Shown one piece after another: positions 45,260 to 54,349 of a DNA stretch of 64,000 nt. Both the position numbers and the translations under genes were made by a program. The notes under the pieces are model-generated. The model saw nothing but the letters and a program-made list of their open reading frames with translations. It had not been told where the DNA came from and made no database searches. This DNA is from an uncultured Burkholderiales bacterium (GTDB taxonomy: Bacteria; Pseudomonadota; Gammaproteobacteria; Burkholderiales; Burkholderiaceae_C), in assembly GCA_903870145.1 (NCBI GenBank), contig CAIQBO010000016.1, positions 47,632 through 111,631 of the forward strand, given 5' to 3'. Within the stretch, counting starts at the first letter, position 1. Every line of letters starts with the position of its first letter.

Positions 45260-45673
45260 ATGCGTCAGTGGCAAAAAATTACTCAGAAAAAAGCTCGCAT
45301 TGAAATCATTCCAATGATTGATGTGATGATGTTTTTGCTTGTCTTTTTCGTCCTCATCAGCGTCAATGTGATCCCAGCATTGGGCATCAAAACTCAACAA
45401 CCAAACTCCTCTCAAACCCAGTCTCTTAAAACGCCGGATATTCAAGTCATTGTGACTTTAGGAAAAGATGGTGAGATTCAAATTGACGGGAAAAATGTAA
45501 GCCTGCAGCAAATGGTCTCAGCCATCAGGGCCAAGACTGGCAGCAGTGCAACAGCAGCAGTGATAGTCAACAGCGACAAGGGGGCTGAGGTACAAACTTT
45601 GGTCGATGTGATGGACGAGATCAAAGCCAGTGGTTTGGGCAAAGTTTCTTTGGCCACACGACAACGCCAATAA
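45260..45673 (+). CDS. exbD: ExbD/TolR-family proton-channel protein
   Basis: About 137 residues: short N-terminus, one helix with the essential Asp (EIIPMIDVMMFLLVFFVL) and a periplasmic domain (IQVIVTLGKDGEIQIDGKNVS). ExbD with ExbB uses proton flow to energise TonB. The start is ATG 45260; an in-frame GTG at 45230 would add ten residues. tonB follows after three bases. Confidence 0.88.
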   Translation: MRQWQKITQKKARIEIIPMIDVMMFLLVFFVLISVNVIPALGIKTQQPNSSQTQSLKTPDIQVIVTLGKDGEIQIDGKNVSLQQMVSAIRAKTGSSATAAVIVNSDKGAEVQTLVDVMDEIKASGLGKVSLATRQRQ

Positions 45674-45676
45674 GCC

Positions 45677-46393
45677 ATGTGGAACGACCGCTTGAATGAC
45701 CAACGCCACAAGCTTTCCAGCCTGGGCTCACTCTTGATGGTCGGCATGGTTTGGTCTTTCGGTCAGAGTATTTCAACAGTGAGTTCATCTGCAGTGTTTG
45801 ACGCCATTGAGCTGACAACCACCCAGCTTGAACCCGCACCGAAAACATTGGTGAATATTCGGCCTGTTGCAATTGAAAAATCACTACAGAAAATAATTTC
45901 AAATGTTGCCAGTTTGCCCCCTAGCAACCATTCAATTTTTGACAAGCACGACAGCGCCCCCCCAGCGCCCAGCAGCAGCGAACTTGTTAAACCCTCGCCG
46001 CCCACCACAGTCACAACTGTGGTTGCTCAAGCGCCCATGCCTGAACCCATCAAAACTACAACGCCTGCGCCTGCGCCAGTTTCATCCGCCAACATCGAAG
46101 CATCCTTTGTGGTCACGCTCAGGGCATTGTTGAATGAAAACAAACGCTACCCAACAGGACGTGAGGCCAGTTTGCAAAGGCCCAGTGGGAAGGCCAAAGT
46201 TTGGTTTGTTTTAACTCGAAGTGGCAGTTTGCAAGAGGCTGGCATCGAAGATTCCAGCCATTCAATTATTTTAGATTCTGCTGCTTTGGCAACTGTTCGT
46301 AGAACACAGTTTTCTGGCTGGCCTGAAGGCAGTTGGCCTGGACAAATGCAGCACCGATTCACTGTCACGCTTGACTTTACACCCGTCAGTTAA
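45677..46393 (+). CDS. tonB: TonB-family energy transducer
   Basis: 238 residues: N-terminal membrane segment (LGSLLMVGMVWSFG), a Pro/Thr/Ala-rich periplasmic spacer (~95-135) and a C-terminal TonB domain (ENKRYPTGREASLQ ... KAKVWFVLTRSGSLQEAGI ... FTVTLDF). The YP motif of TonB-C is intact. It connects ExbBD to the receptor encoded next. Confidence 0.85.
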   Translation: MWNDRLNDQRHKLSSLGSLLMVGMVWSFGQSISTVSSSAVFDAIELTTTQLEPAPKTLVNIRPVAIEKSLQKIISNVASLPPSNHSIFDKHDSAPPAPSSSELVKPSPPTTVTTVVAQAPMPEPIKTTTPAPAPVSSANIEASFVVTLRALLNENKRYPTGREASLQRPSGKAKVWFVLTRSGSLQEAGIEDSSHSIILDSAALATVRRTQFSGWPEGSWPGQMQHRFTVTLDFTPVS

Positions 46394-46421
46394 TTTTATT
46401 ACTTCACCATTAGGATTTTTC

Positions 46422-48797
46422 ATGAAGAATTTTAAACTTACACCTCTCGCACTCCTTGTGAGTCTGGCTGTCACATCACCTCATTTGCTAGCCCAGCAAG
46501 TCACCGATGTGGGCCGCATCAGCGTTGAGAGCTTGCCAGGCGGCAGCGATTCAGGCTTGATCATTCAAGAAGAAACACCTAAAGCGCGCAGCTCAGTCAA
46601 TCGGCAATTCTTGGACAAACTCAATCCAACTGCCAATTCGTTTCAAGCCATTGAGTTGCTGCCAGGCGTGAACACTTTCAGTTCAGATGCGACTGGTTTG
46701 TTTGGCGGCGGTATACGCGTGCGCGGTTTTGCTGGTGATCAAATTGGCATGACGATCAATGGCGCTCCTGTCAATGACTCAGGGAACTTTGCTGTATATC
46801 CTCAGGAATACACAGACACAGAGAATTTATGTGAGGTCTTTGTCACTCAGGGCTCAACCGATACCGATGCACCTCACGTGGGGGCTTCTGGTGGCAACTT
46901 GGGCATGGTCACATGTGCTCCTAAAGATAAATTTGGGTTTCGTGCAGCACAGTCAGCCGGTCAATTGAACTTCAACCGAACATTTCTTCGCGTTGACACA
47001 GGCAAAATTGGCCCCAGTGATTTAAAAGCTTTCGTGTCCTACTCTAAAGCGACCGCCAACAAATTCAAAGGTCCGGGCGGAGCTGATCGTGAACACATCG
47101 ACATGGCTGCTGAAGTTCGGCCCAATGCAGATGTCTTTTTAAGCGCCAGTGTGTTGTACAACAATGCACTGAACAACAACATCCGCAGCATGACCAATGC
47201 AAATATTGCGCAGTACGGTCGAAGCTTTGATTTCAGCAGTATCGCCCCAGTTCACCTCACACCGGTTGCAGGAACTGCTCAACTTGAAGCATCGCCAGCT
47301 GATGGGTATTACAAATTCAACATCAATCCATTTCGGAATTACCTGTTCACCAGCAAAGCTGAGTTCAAAGTCAATAAAGATTTGACTGTCAGTGCAGAAC
47401 CCTACTATTGGTCTGGATACGGCACCGGTGGCGGCCAACTTCAATTGCTAACCGAGGGTGGAACTGGCACCATGGCCACGCGCGTCAGAGACATCAACGG
47501 CGATGGCGACACACTGGACAAAGTATTGACCTACGGCAGCAGCGTGACCGAGACAAGTCGACCCGGCGTGACATTCAAGGCCAACTACCGCATTGACAAT
47601 CACAATATCAATGCAGGCTATTGGATGGAACGCGCAGTTCACCGCCAAACTGGCCCGCGTGTCACTTTTGACAATGCCGGAAATTCTTCCAACACATGGC
47701 TGGACAATTCTGCAGCATACATACTTCGCCCTGACGGAAAAGCCTACCAAGCACGTGATTGGAAGACCATCAGCAGCGGATCTTCTGCGTACGTGCAAGA
47801 CAGTATCTCCTTAATGCAAGATAAATTATTCGTGCAAATCGGTTTGCGAAATTCAAGCATCGAGCGTGACTTCATCAACTATGCAAACTCCGGCACCTAT
47901 GGCGTGGGTCGTGCAGATTTGGATTACGAAATCAAGCGCACTTACAGCAAAGTTTTGCCCAGCGCAGGCATCAAATACAACATAGACGCTCAAAAATCAA
48001 TGTTCTTCAACGTTGCAGAAAACTTCAGAGCACCTTCAAACTTTGTTCTTTCAAATCTCTTAACCGGAGGCACTGTGGCCAACGGTGTTTTGACTGGTTC
48101 AACCCTGCGAAATCCAACTGTTGGCATTGAATCATCCACCAACATGGATTTGGGTTATCGCATGCAAACCAAGGACACGAGCTTTTCTGGCTCGGTGTTC
48201 ATGGTTAACTTCAAAGACCGTATTGCTGCAGCTTGGGACCCCATCTCCCTTTCTTCCCTGGACTACAACGTAGGCAATGTGACGCTCAAGGGTATTGAAG
48301 TGGAGGCAGGTCAAAAAATTAACAACAACTTTTCGGTGTACGCATCTTTGACATACACAGAAAGTTTGATAAAAAATGACCTGAAGGTATCAGCCTCGTT
48401 GACAGAAGCAACTGCTGGCAAAGAACTGCCAGACACACCGAAACTTCTCGGTGCGATTGCGTTGAGCTACAAAGAAGGCCCATGGTTTGGTCATTTGACT
48501 CTCAAGCACACGGGCAAGGCCTACTCCACATTGGTGAACGACCAATTCATGGACCCCTATACCTTGCTTAATTTATCAGCAGGTTATAAGTTGCCAAGTA
48601 CCGCGTTTTTCAAATCTCCTGAAATTCGCTTCAACATAGACAACTTGTCCAATGTTGATTACAAACGCATCAGCTCGCCAAGTGGCTCGAGTTTCACGAC
48701 ACGCTCATTGGCCCTTGGCACTCTGTCTGGGTCCAACCCCAGCTACAACATCGGTGCGCCGCGGTTTTCAAGTGTGACCTTACGCTCTGACTTCTAA
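46422..48797 (+). CDS. TonB-dependent outer membrane receptor
   Basis: 791 residues: signal peptide ending HLLAQQ, plug domain (SFQAIELLPGVNTFSSDATGLFGGGIRVRGFAGDQIGMTINGAPVND) and a 22-stranded barrel ending in Phe (VTLRSDF). Start ATG 46422 has TAGGA six bases upstream. The substrate cannot be told from sequence; the operon links it to an inner-membrane TRAP importer, and its promoter has a Pho-like box. Confidence 0.9.
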   Translation: MKNFKLTPLALLVSLAVTSPHLLAQQVTDVGRISVESLPGGSDSGLIIQEETPKARSSVNRQFLDKLNPTANSFQAIELLPGVNTFSSDATGLFGGGIRVRGFAGDQIGMTINGAPVNDSGNFAVYPQEYTDTENLCEVFVTQGSTDTDAPHVGASGGNLGMVTCAPKDKFGFRAAQSAGQLNFNRTFLRVDTGKIGPSDLKAFVSYSKATANKFKGPGGADREHIDMAAEVRPNADVFLSASVLYNNALNNNIRSMTNANIAQYGRSFDFSSIAPVHLTPVAGTAQLEASPADGYYKFNINPFRNYLFTSKAEFKVNKDLTVSAEPYYWSGYGTGGGQLQLLTEGGTGTMATRVRDINGDGDTLDKVLTYGSSVTETSRPGVTFKANYRIDNHNINAGYWMERAVHRQTGPRVTFDNAGNSSNTWLDNSAAYILRPDGKAYQARDWKTISSGSSAYVQDSISLMQDKLFVQIGLRNSSIERDFINYANSGTYGVGRADLDYEIKRTYSKVLPSAGIKYNIDAQKSMFFNVAENFRAPSNFVLSNLLTGGTVANGVLTGSTLRNPTVGIESSTNMDLGYRMQTKDTSFSGSVFMVNFKDRIAAAWDPISLSSLDYNVGNVTLKGIEVEAGQKINNNFSVYASLTYTESLIKNDLKVSASLTEATAGKELPDTPKLLGAIALSYKEGPWFGHLTLKHTGKAYSTLVNDQFMDPYTLLNLSAGYKLPSTAFFKSPEIRFNIDNLSNVDYKRISSPSGSSFTTRSLALGTLSGSNPSYNIGAPRFSSVTLRSDF

Positions 48798-48807
48798 AGG
48801 CTCTAAC

Positions 48808-49380
48808 ATGATGCTTTTATTGCACGATGCGTCTTTGTACTTGCTGTACTTCGCATTGGCTGTGGCTGTCTTTTTGACCATTGAGCGGGTTATTTTTTAT
48901 AACCACGCTCATGGCCAAATTCAAAATCTTTTGCAGTCACTTCACACCAAGACGGCGTTGCCCGAATTCAAATCAGGGGGTGTAGGCGCCGTGGTAGCAA
49001 CAGCATTTGCCAATGGACTTCGACCATCAGCTTCTCAAAAGATGGCCGAAGACGTGGCTGAGCAAGCTTTCATTCGCGTTCAGCACAAACTCAACCAACA
49101 CCTTTGGGTGCTCGATACCATTGTCACTGCAGCACCCTTGCTTGGCTTGCTTGGAACAATTTTGGGCATTTTTGACACCTTCACTGCTTTAGCAAAATCA
49201 GGCATTTCAGACCCTCAAGGTGTCAGCGCTGGCATCGGAACCGCCTTGCTCGCCACAGCCATTGGAATTGGAACTGCGCTAATTTGCCTCGTGATCTACA
49301 ACGGGTTCATGGCCTGGGTGGAAAAATTAGGAGATGAAACCAAGTTGGCGTTGCTAGAAATGTCAAATCAAGCCGCTTGA
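48808..49380 (+). CDS. exbB: ExbB/TolQ/MotA-family proton-channel protein
   Basis: 190 residues, three helices: N-terminal (YLLYFALAVAVFLTIERVIFY) and two with the family signature DTIVTAAPLLGLLGTILGIFDTF and GIGTALLATAIGIGTALICLVIYN. It pairs with the ExbD encoded two genes upstream; splitting exbB and exbD around tonB and the receptor is unusual. AAAGG stands seven bases before ATG 48808. Confidence 0.9.
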   Translation: MMLLLHDASLYLLYFALAVAVFLTIERVIFYNHAHGQIQNLLQSLHTKTALPEFKSGGVGAVVATAFANGLRPSASQKMAEDVAEQAFIRVQHKLNQHLWVLDTIVTAAPLLGLLGTILGIFDTFTALAKSGISDPQGVSAGIGTALLATAIGIGTALICLVIYNGFMAWVEKLGDETKLALLEMSNQAA

Positions 49381-49473
49381 GTTTGAGTTAGTTGAATGAT
49401 CTTGTCAGCCAATCAATGCACGGCATTGATGCAGTTTTCCAATGAGGTCAAAAATCCAAGGAAGCGCTCCCAA

Positions 49474-50367
49474 ATGAAGCCCATGCTGAAGCAACTGGCA
49501 AACACGTCCTTGCTCATGCTCAGCATGCTGAGCCTTTGTTCTTGCTCGATTCAAAATCAACTACTGCGCCAAGCAGGTAATGCATTGGCAAGCGAAACTC
49601 AGGCTCAAGAAGAAGATCTTGAGTTCACGCAGCATGCCAGCGCATATCACCTCAAGCTATCAGAGTCCGTTTTGGAAAAAATTCCAGACCATCTGCCTTT
49701 GGCTGAATCTGTGACGCGAGGATTCGCGCAATATGCTTACGCTTTCATGTTGGACGAAGCTGATCGGACGCAGGCTACAGACAGCAAACGCGCAAACGTG
49801 CTACGGATTCGGGCTGCCAAAATGTTCACACGGGCCAAGGACCATGGTTTAAGAGCATTGGAGATGGCTGTACCCGGATTCAAAAATGCCTTGCATCAAA
49901 ATGACTCCATGCTTCCTCCGCTATTGAACAATTCCTTAACGGGCATCACTTATTGGACAGTTGCGTCTTGGGCTGGTGCCATCTCACTTTCAAAAGACCA
50001 GCCTGAGCTTGTCGCTGATTTTCCTGTGCTGCTCAAACTGGCCGACCAGGCTTGGCAAATTCAGCCTGGCTATGGCGATGGCGCTTTGGCAAGCTTAATG
50101 GGCACTCTTGAATTGTCCAGACCCGGAGGTTCATCACAAAAAGCATTGGCTTATTTTGATTCGGCCATTGCCTTGTCACCCGCGATGCCTTCTGCCTACC
50201 TGGCCAAGGCTGAAAATTGGGCCGTCACCGTTGGCAACAGAGATGCCTTTGTCGAATTATTAAAAAAAGCCATTGAAAACGGCCGCAAAAACACCAATCT
50301 GACCAGCAGCATCATGTTGCGGCGCGCTGAATGGCTCTTAAGCTGTGTCGATGATTTTTTTAACTGA
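49474..50367 (+). CDS. TatT-family TRAP-associated TPR lipoprotein
   Basis: 297 residues. Lipoprotein signal with C24 in LCSC, then an all-helical TPR-like repeat body (KRANVLRIRAAKMFTRAKDHGLRALE, TYWTVASWAGAISLSKD, GGSSQKALAYFDSAIALSPAMPSAYLAKAENWAV). This layout and the next two genes match TPAT systems, in which a trimeric periplasmic TatT docks the TRAP binding protein and is thought to handle hydrophobic ligands. ATG 49474 is taken because it begins the lipoprotein signal. Confidence 0.8.
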   Translation: MKPMLKQLANTSLLMLSMLSLCSCSIQNQLLRQAGNALASETQAQEEDLEFTQHASAYHLKLSESVLEKIPDHLPLAESVTRGFAQYAYAFMLDEADRTQATDSKRANVLRIRAAKMFTRAKDHGLRALEMAVPGFKNALHQNDSMLPPLLNNSLTGITYWTVASWAGAISLSKDQPELVADFPVLLKLADQAWQIQPGYGDGALASLMGTLELSRPGGSSQKALAYFDSAIALSPAMPSAYLAKAENWAVTVGNRDAFVELLKKAIENGRKNTNLTSSIMLRRAEWLLSCVDDFFN

Positions 50368-50387
50368 TTTGAATTAGCAAAGTAAAA

Positions 50388-51410
50388 ATGCACAACTCCT
50401 TTTTAAAAATAATTGTTTTATTTTTCTTCGCCTTCATTACGAAGACTGGATTTGCTGCAGAGGCGCAGCTCAAAATTGGGTCTTTGATTCCTAAAAACTC
50501 TCTTTACCATCGTCAATTGATGGAAATTGGGGATGTTTGGAAAAAAGGTCAATCAGGTTCACCACGATTCTTGGTATTTACCGATGGCAGTCAGGGCGGG
50601 GAGGCAGAGATGGTGCGACGCATGCGGATCGGTCAATTGCAAGCTGCTCTTTTATCTGTTGTTGGATTGCGCGAAATTGAGCCCTCGATTTCCGCACTTC
50701 AGTCCTTGCCATTGGCATTCAAATCCTGGGAAGAAGTTGACTACGTTCGTGAAAAAATGCGCCCCGCCATGGAGAAAAAATTCCTTGAAAAAGGATTTAT
50801 TGTCCTTGCCTGGGGTGATGCGGGGTGGGTCAGATTTTTTTCAAAACAAGCAGCTTTTCGCCCGAATGACTACAAAAAAATGAAATTTTTTGCTTGGGGA
50901 TCTGAATTGGAACAACAAGAAATTATGAAAAATTTAGGCTACACACCTGTCCCTTTGGAGCCAGCGGACATTCTGCCTTCGATTCAAACCGGCATGATCA
51001 ATGTTGTTCCGTCTACACCCTATTTTGCGTTGGCCAGTCAGATCTACAACACGGCACCTCACATGCTGGAAATCAACTGGGCCCCCATTGTGGGCGCACT
51101 GGTCATGAACAAAAAAACGTGGGATGAAATGCCGCTTGAATTACAAAATTCAGTGAAAAGCGCCAGCGATTCCGCCGGCAGCATGATCCGCGTCCAAGCC
51201 AGACTTGAAGTTGAACAAGCCGTGGAGGCCATGCGCAAAAGAGGCTTGCAAATCAACAAGCCTTCTGAAGAACAACTGCGTGAGTGGAATGAATTGGCAG
51301 AAAATTTATATCCCAAAATTCGAGGAAAAATGGTCCAAGCAGAAACATTCGATGAGGTGTTCAAGCACCTCAAAGCGTTTCGCCATCTCAACACCCATTC
51401 TTCCAAATGA
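50388..51410 (+). CDS. TRAP transporter solute-binding protein (DctP/TatP type)
   Basis: 340 residues with a Sec signal (LKIIVLFFFAFITKTGFAAEA). DctP fold: LKIGSLIPKNSLYHRQLMEIGD, and the typical RFFSKQAAFRPNDYKKMKFFAWGSE and GMINVVPSTPYFALASQIYNTAPHM. The binding-site arginine expected for carboxylate ligands near RFF-S is not clearly placed, so the ligand may not be a simple acid. Its stop overlaps the permease gene by four bases. Confidence 0.85.
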   Translation: MHNSFLKIIVLFFFAFITKTGFAAEAQLKIGSLIPKNSLYHRQLMEIGDVWKKGQSGSPRFLVFTDGSQGGEAEMVRRMRIGQLQAALLSVVGLREIEPSISALQSLPLAFKSWEEVDYVREKMRPAMEKKFLEKGFIVLAWGDAGWVRFFSKQAAFRPNDYKKMKFFAWGSELEQQEIMKNLGYTPVPLEPADILPSIQTGMINVVPSTPYFALASQIYNTAPHMLEINWAPIVGALVMNKKTWDEMPLELQNSVKSASDSAGSMIRVQARLEVEQAVEAMRKRGLQINKPSEEQLREWNELAENLYPKIRGKMVQAETFDEVFKHLKAFRHLNTHSSK

Positions 51411-53236
51411 AATTTGTTTGGACTCAATTTCGCAATGCTGATGCAAGGATGGCATGCCTTGCCCTTGTAGCGATGGCCTTGATCCCGGTGCTGGAGGTTT
51501 TAATTCGGCCTTTTCAAGGCAAAGGCATTGAAAACGCGCCTGTTTTGGTGCAACACCTGGGTTTGGTGTTTTCAATGATGGGGGCCATCGTTGCAGAGCG
51601 GAACGGTCACTTGTCAGCTCTGGGCTGCGCATGGAAGCATTTCAAAAACCCTTGGACTCGGCCTTTGATGCGTGGATTGACTTACGCGGGCTCGTCCTTC
51701 ATTTGCGGTCTTTTGATGGCTTCCAGTTGGGGCCTGTTGCTGACTGAAATTGAATCGGCCAAGGTCATTGCCTATAGTGTGCCGGTTTGGTTTTTCCAGC
51801 TCTTTTTACCCATAGGTTTCTTGTTTTTGGGGATTCATTTGGGAATGCGCAGTCATGACCACGCGCTTGTCAAAGTTGTTATTTCAGTGATTGCCACTTT
51901 ATTGGGAGCCGCCATAGGTGCCAACCTGAATTCTATATTTGTTTATTTTTTACCCTGCCTTTTTTTCTTATTGTTATTGCTTTCATTAGGGGCACCAATT
52001 TTTGTTGTCTTAGGTGGCTTAGGTTTGCTTTTGTTGAGCAAAGAAGATCTACCTCTGGCGTCTTTGGCGCTGTCGCATTACCAAATCACGGTCAATCCTT
52101 CTTTGCCTGCTTTGCCTTTATTTACCTTGGCCGGCTTAATTTTCGCCACAACCCAAGCGGCCCAAAGGTTAAGCCATCTATTTACCGCCATTTTTGGTTC
52201 AGGGCAGCGGGGTACAGTCTTGGCCGTAGCGTTCTTGTGCACTTGTTTTACTGCACTGACCGGTGGCAGTGGTGTCACGATCTTGGCGATGGGGGGCCTT
52301 TTGCTTCCCTTGCTGTCCAAGTCTAATTACCCAGAGAAAACCGGCATTGGATTAATCACCAGTGCCAGTGCACTGGGCGTCTTGCTTGCGCCTTCAGTTC
52401 CATTGATCATGTATGCCGTCATTGCCAGAGTTCCCATCAACACCATGTTTTTAGCAGGGTTGATACCGGCATTTGTGATGATTTTTTTCTTGGTTATTTT
52501 TGGTGGTTTTTTGCGCCCTACTTTTGGCGGGAACAATCCAGAGCCAATGCCGCCCCTTGTACGAACTGAACAGCTTAAAAATGCTTTTTGGCAGGCCAAA
52601 TGGGAATTGCTGGCGCCGGTTGTAGCGATTGGGTCTTTGGTAAGCGGATTAGCGACCCCGACCGAAGGAGCCGCGCTCACCACTGCCTACGCAGTCGTGA
52701 CTCAAGGCGTTTTTTTGAAAGAATTAAATTTGCAAAAACTTTTTCATTGCCTGACACAAACCGCTCAAATCATTGGTGGAATTTTGTTGATCATGGGCAT
52801 GGCCTTGGGCCTTACTAATTTCCTCATCGATGCCGGCATTCCTGATTTGGCAATTGATTGGGTGCAGTCATTCACGCGCAATAAATATGTTTTCCTTTTG
52901 GCATTGAATATTTTCCTGTTAGCTGCTGGTGCACTGATGGAAATTTATGCGGCCATCATCGTCTTGGTGCCGCTCCTTTTGCCATTAGCACTGAGCTACG
53001 GCATCGACCCGGTTCACTTTGGAATTATTTTTATCGCCATTTTGGAAATTGGATTTCTATGCCCTCCTGCAGGCATGAATCTTTATTTTTCCAGCGCTGT
53101 TTTCAACAAACCATTGGGACAAGTTGCCTCTTCGGTTGTTCCTGCAGTGATTGCCATATTCCTTGGCTCTATGACACTTTCATGCTTTCCCTTTTTGGTT
53201 AAAGCAGTGCCAAATTTCTTTGCCTCAGGATTTTGA
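51407..53236 (+). CDS. Fused TRAP permease DctQ-DctM
   Basis: 609 residues. Residues 1-~165 are a four-helix DctQ-like part (LALVAMALIPVLEVLIRPF, IVAERNGHLSALG); residues ~180-609 are a DctM part with SLGAPIFVVLGGLGLLLL, GGSGVTILAMGGLLLPLL, TSASALGVLLAPSVPLIMYA, ATPTEGAALTTAYAVV and GFLCPPAGMNLYFSSAVF. Fused permeases are common in TPAT and TAXI-type systems. Last gene of the seven-gene operon. Confidence 0.9.
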   Translation: MKFVWTQFRNADARMACLALVAMALIPVLEVLIRPFQGKGIENAPVLVQHLGLVFSMMGAIVAERNGHLSALGCAWKHFKNPWTRPLMRGLTYAGSSFICGLLMASSWGLLLTEIESAKVIAYSVPVWFFQLFLPIGFLFLGIHLGMRSHDHALVKVVISVIATLLGAAIGANLNSIFVYFLPCLFFLLLLLSLGAPIFVVLGGLGLLLLSKEDLPLASLALSHYQITVNPSLPALPLFTLAGLIFATTQAAQRLSHLFTAIFGSGQRGTVLAVAFLCTCFTALTGGSGVTILAMGGLLLPLLSKSNYPEKTGIGLITSASALGVLLAPSVPLIMYAVIARVPINTMFLAGLIPAFVMIFFLVIFGGFLRPTFGGNNPEPMPPLVRTEQLKNAFWQAKWELLAPVVAIGSLVSGLATPTEGAALTTAYAVVTQGVFLKELNLQKLFHCLTQTAQIIGGILLIMGMALGLTNFLIDAGIPDLAIDWVQSFTRNKYVFLLALNIFLLAAGALMEIYAAIIVLVPLLLPLALSYGIDPVHFGIIFIAILEIGFLCPPAGMNLYFSSAVFNKPLGQVASSVVPAVIAIFLGSMTLSCFPFLVKAVPNFFASGF

Positions 53237-53308
53237 AGTTTGTTTGATGGGCAAATGACTCAGTCAACAGCCTTTAGGGCTGCATTGAATTGCTCCAACC
53301 TCAAATTT

Positions 53309-54349
53309 TTATTTTTTGCCGAAAACTCTTGCTGGCACCAAGTTTGACAAAAACAGTTGACAGGCTTGTTTCCAACTGAAGTCCATGGCCCTTGCTCTGG
53401 CTTGTGCGCGAGGTATCAGCAACGCCAATTTCGAGGCTTGAGCCAGATCGTGCTGTAAGACGCCGCCCAAAACTTCCCCAGACCGTTGGGTCAGAACTTC
53501 CGTGGGGCCGTCTACGGGAAAGGCCGCAACCGGGGTTCCGCAGGCCATGGCCTCAAGCATGACCAGACCAAAGGTTTCATTTCGACTTGGGAAAACAAAT
53601 ACATCGGCTGCAGCATAAATTTTGGCCAAGTCGGGGCGTGACAACAAGCCCAACCAAGTCACACCTGGATAACGCGCCTGCAGGTCATTGGCCAAGGGCC
53701 CTACCCCGCAAACTACCTTGCTGCCATGGAATGGCATTTGCAAAAAAGTTTCGATGTTTTTTTCATAGGAAACTCGGCCCACAAATATACCGACAGGCTT
53801 GGGCAAATGCGCCAGCGCGCTATGGGTTCCGGCTTTTTCCGCATATTGAAACAGGTCGACATCGACTCCATGCGTCCAAGATTTTAAATTTTTAAACCCT
53901 TTTTCTTCAAGCAAGGCCTGAACACCCAAAGTAGGCACCATGACGCCCGATGAATGTTTGTGAAAGTGCTTGAACAAGGCATAACCCAAGGACAAAGGCA
54001 GCTTCAATGCGGCCTTCAATATTTCAGGAAACCGGGTGTGATACGCTGTCGTGAATTGCCAACCTTGCTCTATGCAAATGGATCTTGCTGCCCAGCCCAA
54101 AGGGCCTTCCGTGGCGATGTGAACCGAGTCTGGTTGCGACAAACGCATGAGGCGTTTGAGCTCTTTTTTGGGCCGCACAGCCAAATCGATTCCTGCGTAA
54201 CCTGGGCAAGGGCGTGTCTTGAAATAACCCGGGTGAACAACTTCAACAATGTGACCAGCGGTCCGCATTTCTCTGACCAACTCAACCAATGTGGTGACTA
54301 CTCCGTTGACTTGTGGCTCCCACGCATCGGTGACCAACAAAAGCCTCAT
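53309..54349 (-). CDS. agt: GT4 glycosyltransferase, Agt-like (paralogue 2)
   Basis: 346 residues, GT4 double-Rossmann fold: VTDAWEPQVNGVVTTLVELV, HIATEGPLGWAARSI and the E-x7-E NETFGLVMLEAMACGTPV. It overlaps the PlcP-like gene by four bases. The plcP-agt pair is the known bacterial route in which phospholipids are cut to diacylglycerol and then glycosylated under phosphate stress. Donor could be UDP-glucose or, given ugd, UDP-glucuronate. Confidence 0.82.
   Translation of the reverse strand: MRLLLVTDAWEPQVNGVVTTLVELVREMRTAGHIVEVVHPGYFKTRPCPGYAGIDLAVRPKKELKRLMRLSQPDSVHIATEGPLGWAARSICIEQGWQFTTAYHTRFPEILKAALKLPLSLGYALFKHFHKHSSGVMVPTLGVQALLEEKGFKNLKSWTHGVDVDLFQYAEKAGTHSALAHLPKPVGIFVGRVSYEKNIETFLQMPFHGSKVVCGVGPLANDLQARYPGVTWLGLLSRPDLAKIYAAADVFVFPSRNETFGLVMLEAMACGTPVAAFPVDGPTEVLTQRSGEVLGGVLQHDLAQASKLALLIPRAQARARAMDFSWKQACQLFLSNLVPARVFGKK

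Noticed and set aside
53260..53300. CAGCC-TTTA-GGGCTG hairpin between the TRAP permease and the agt gene
   Set aside because: Short stem with no T-run, so not listed as a terminator.
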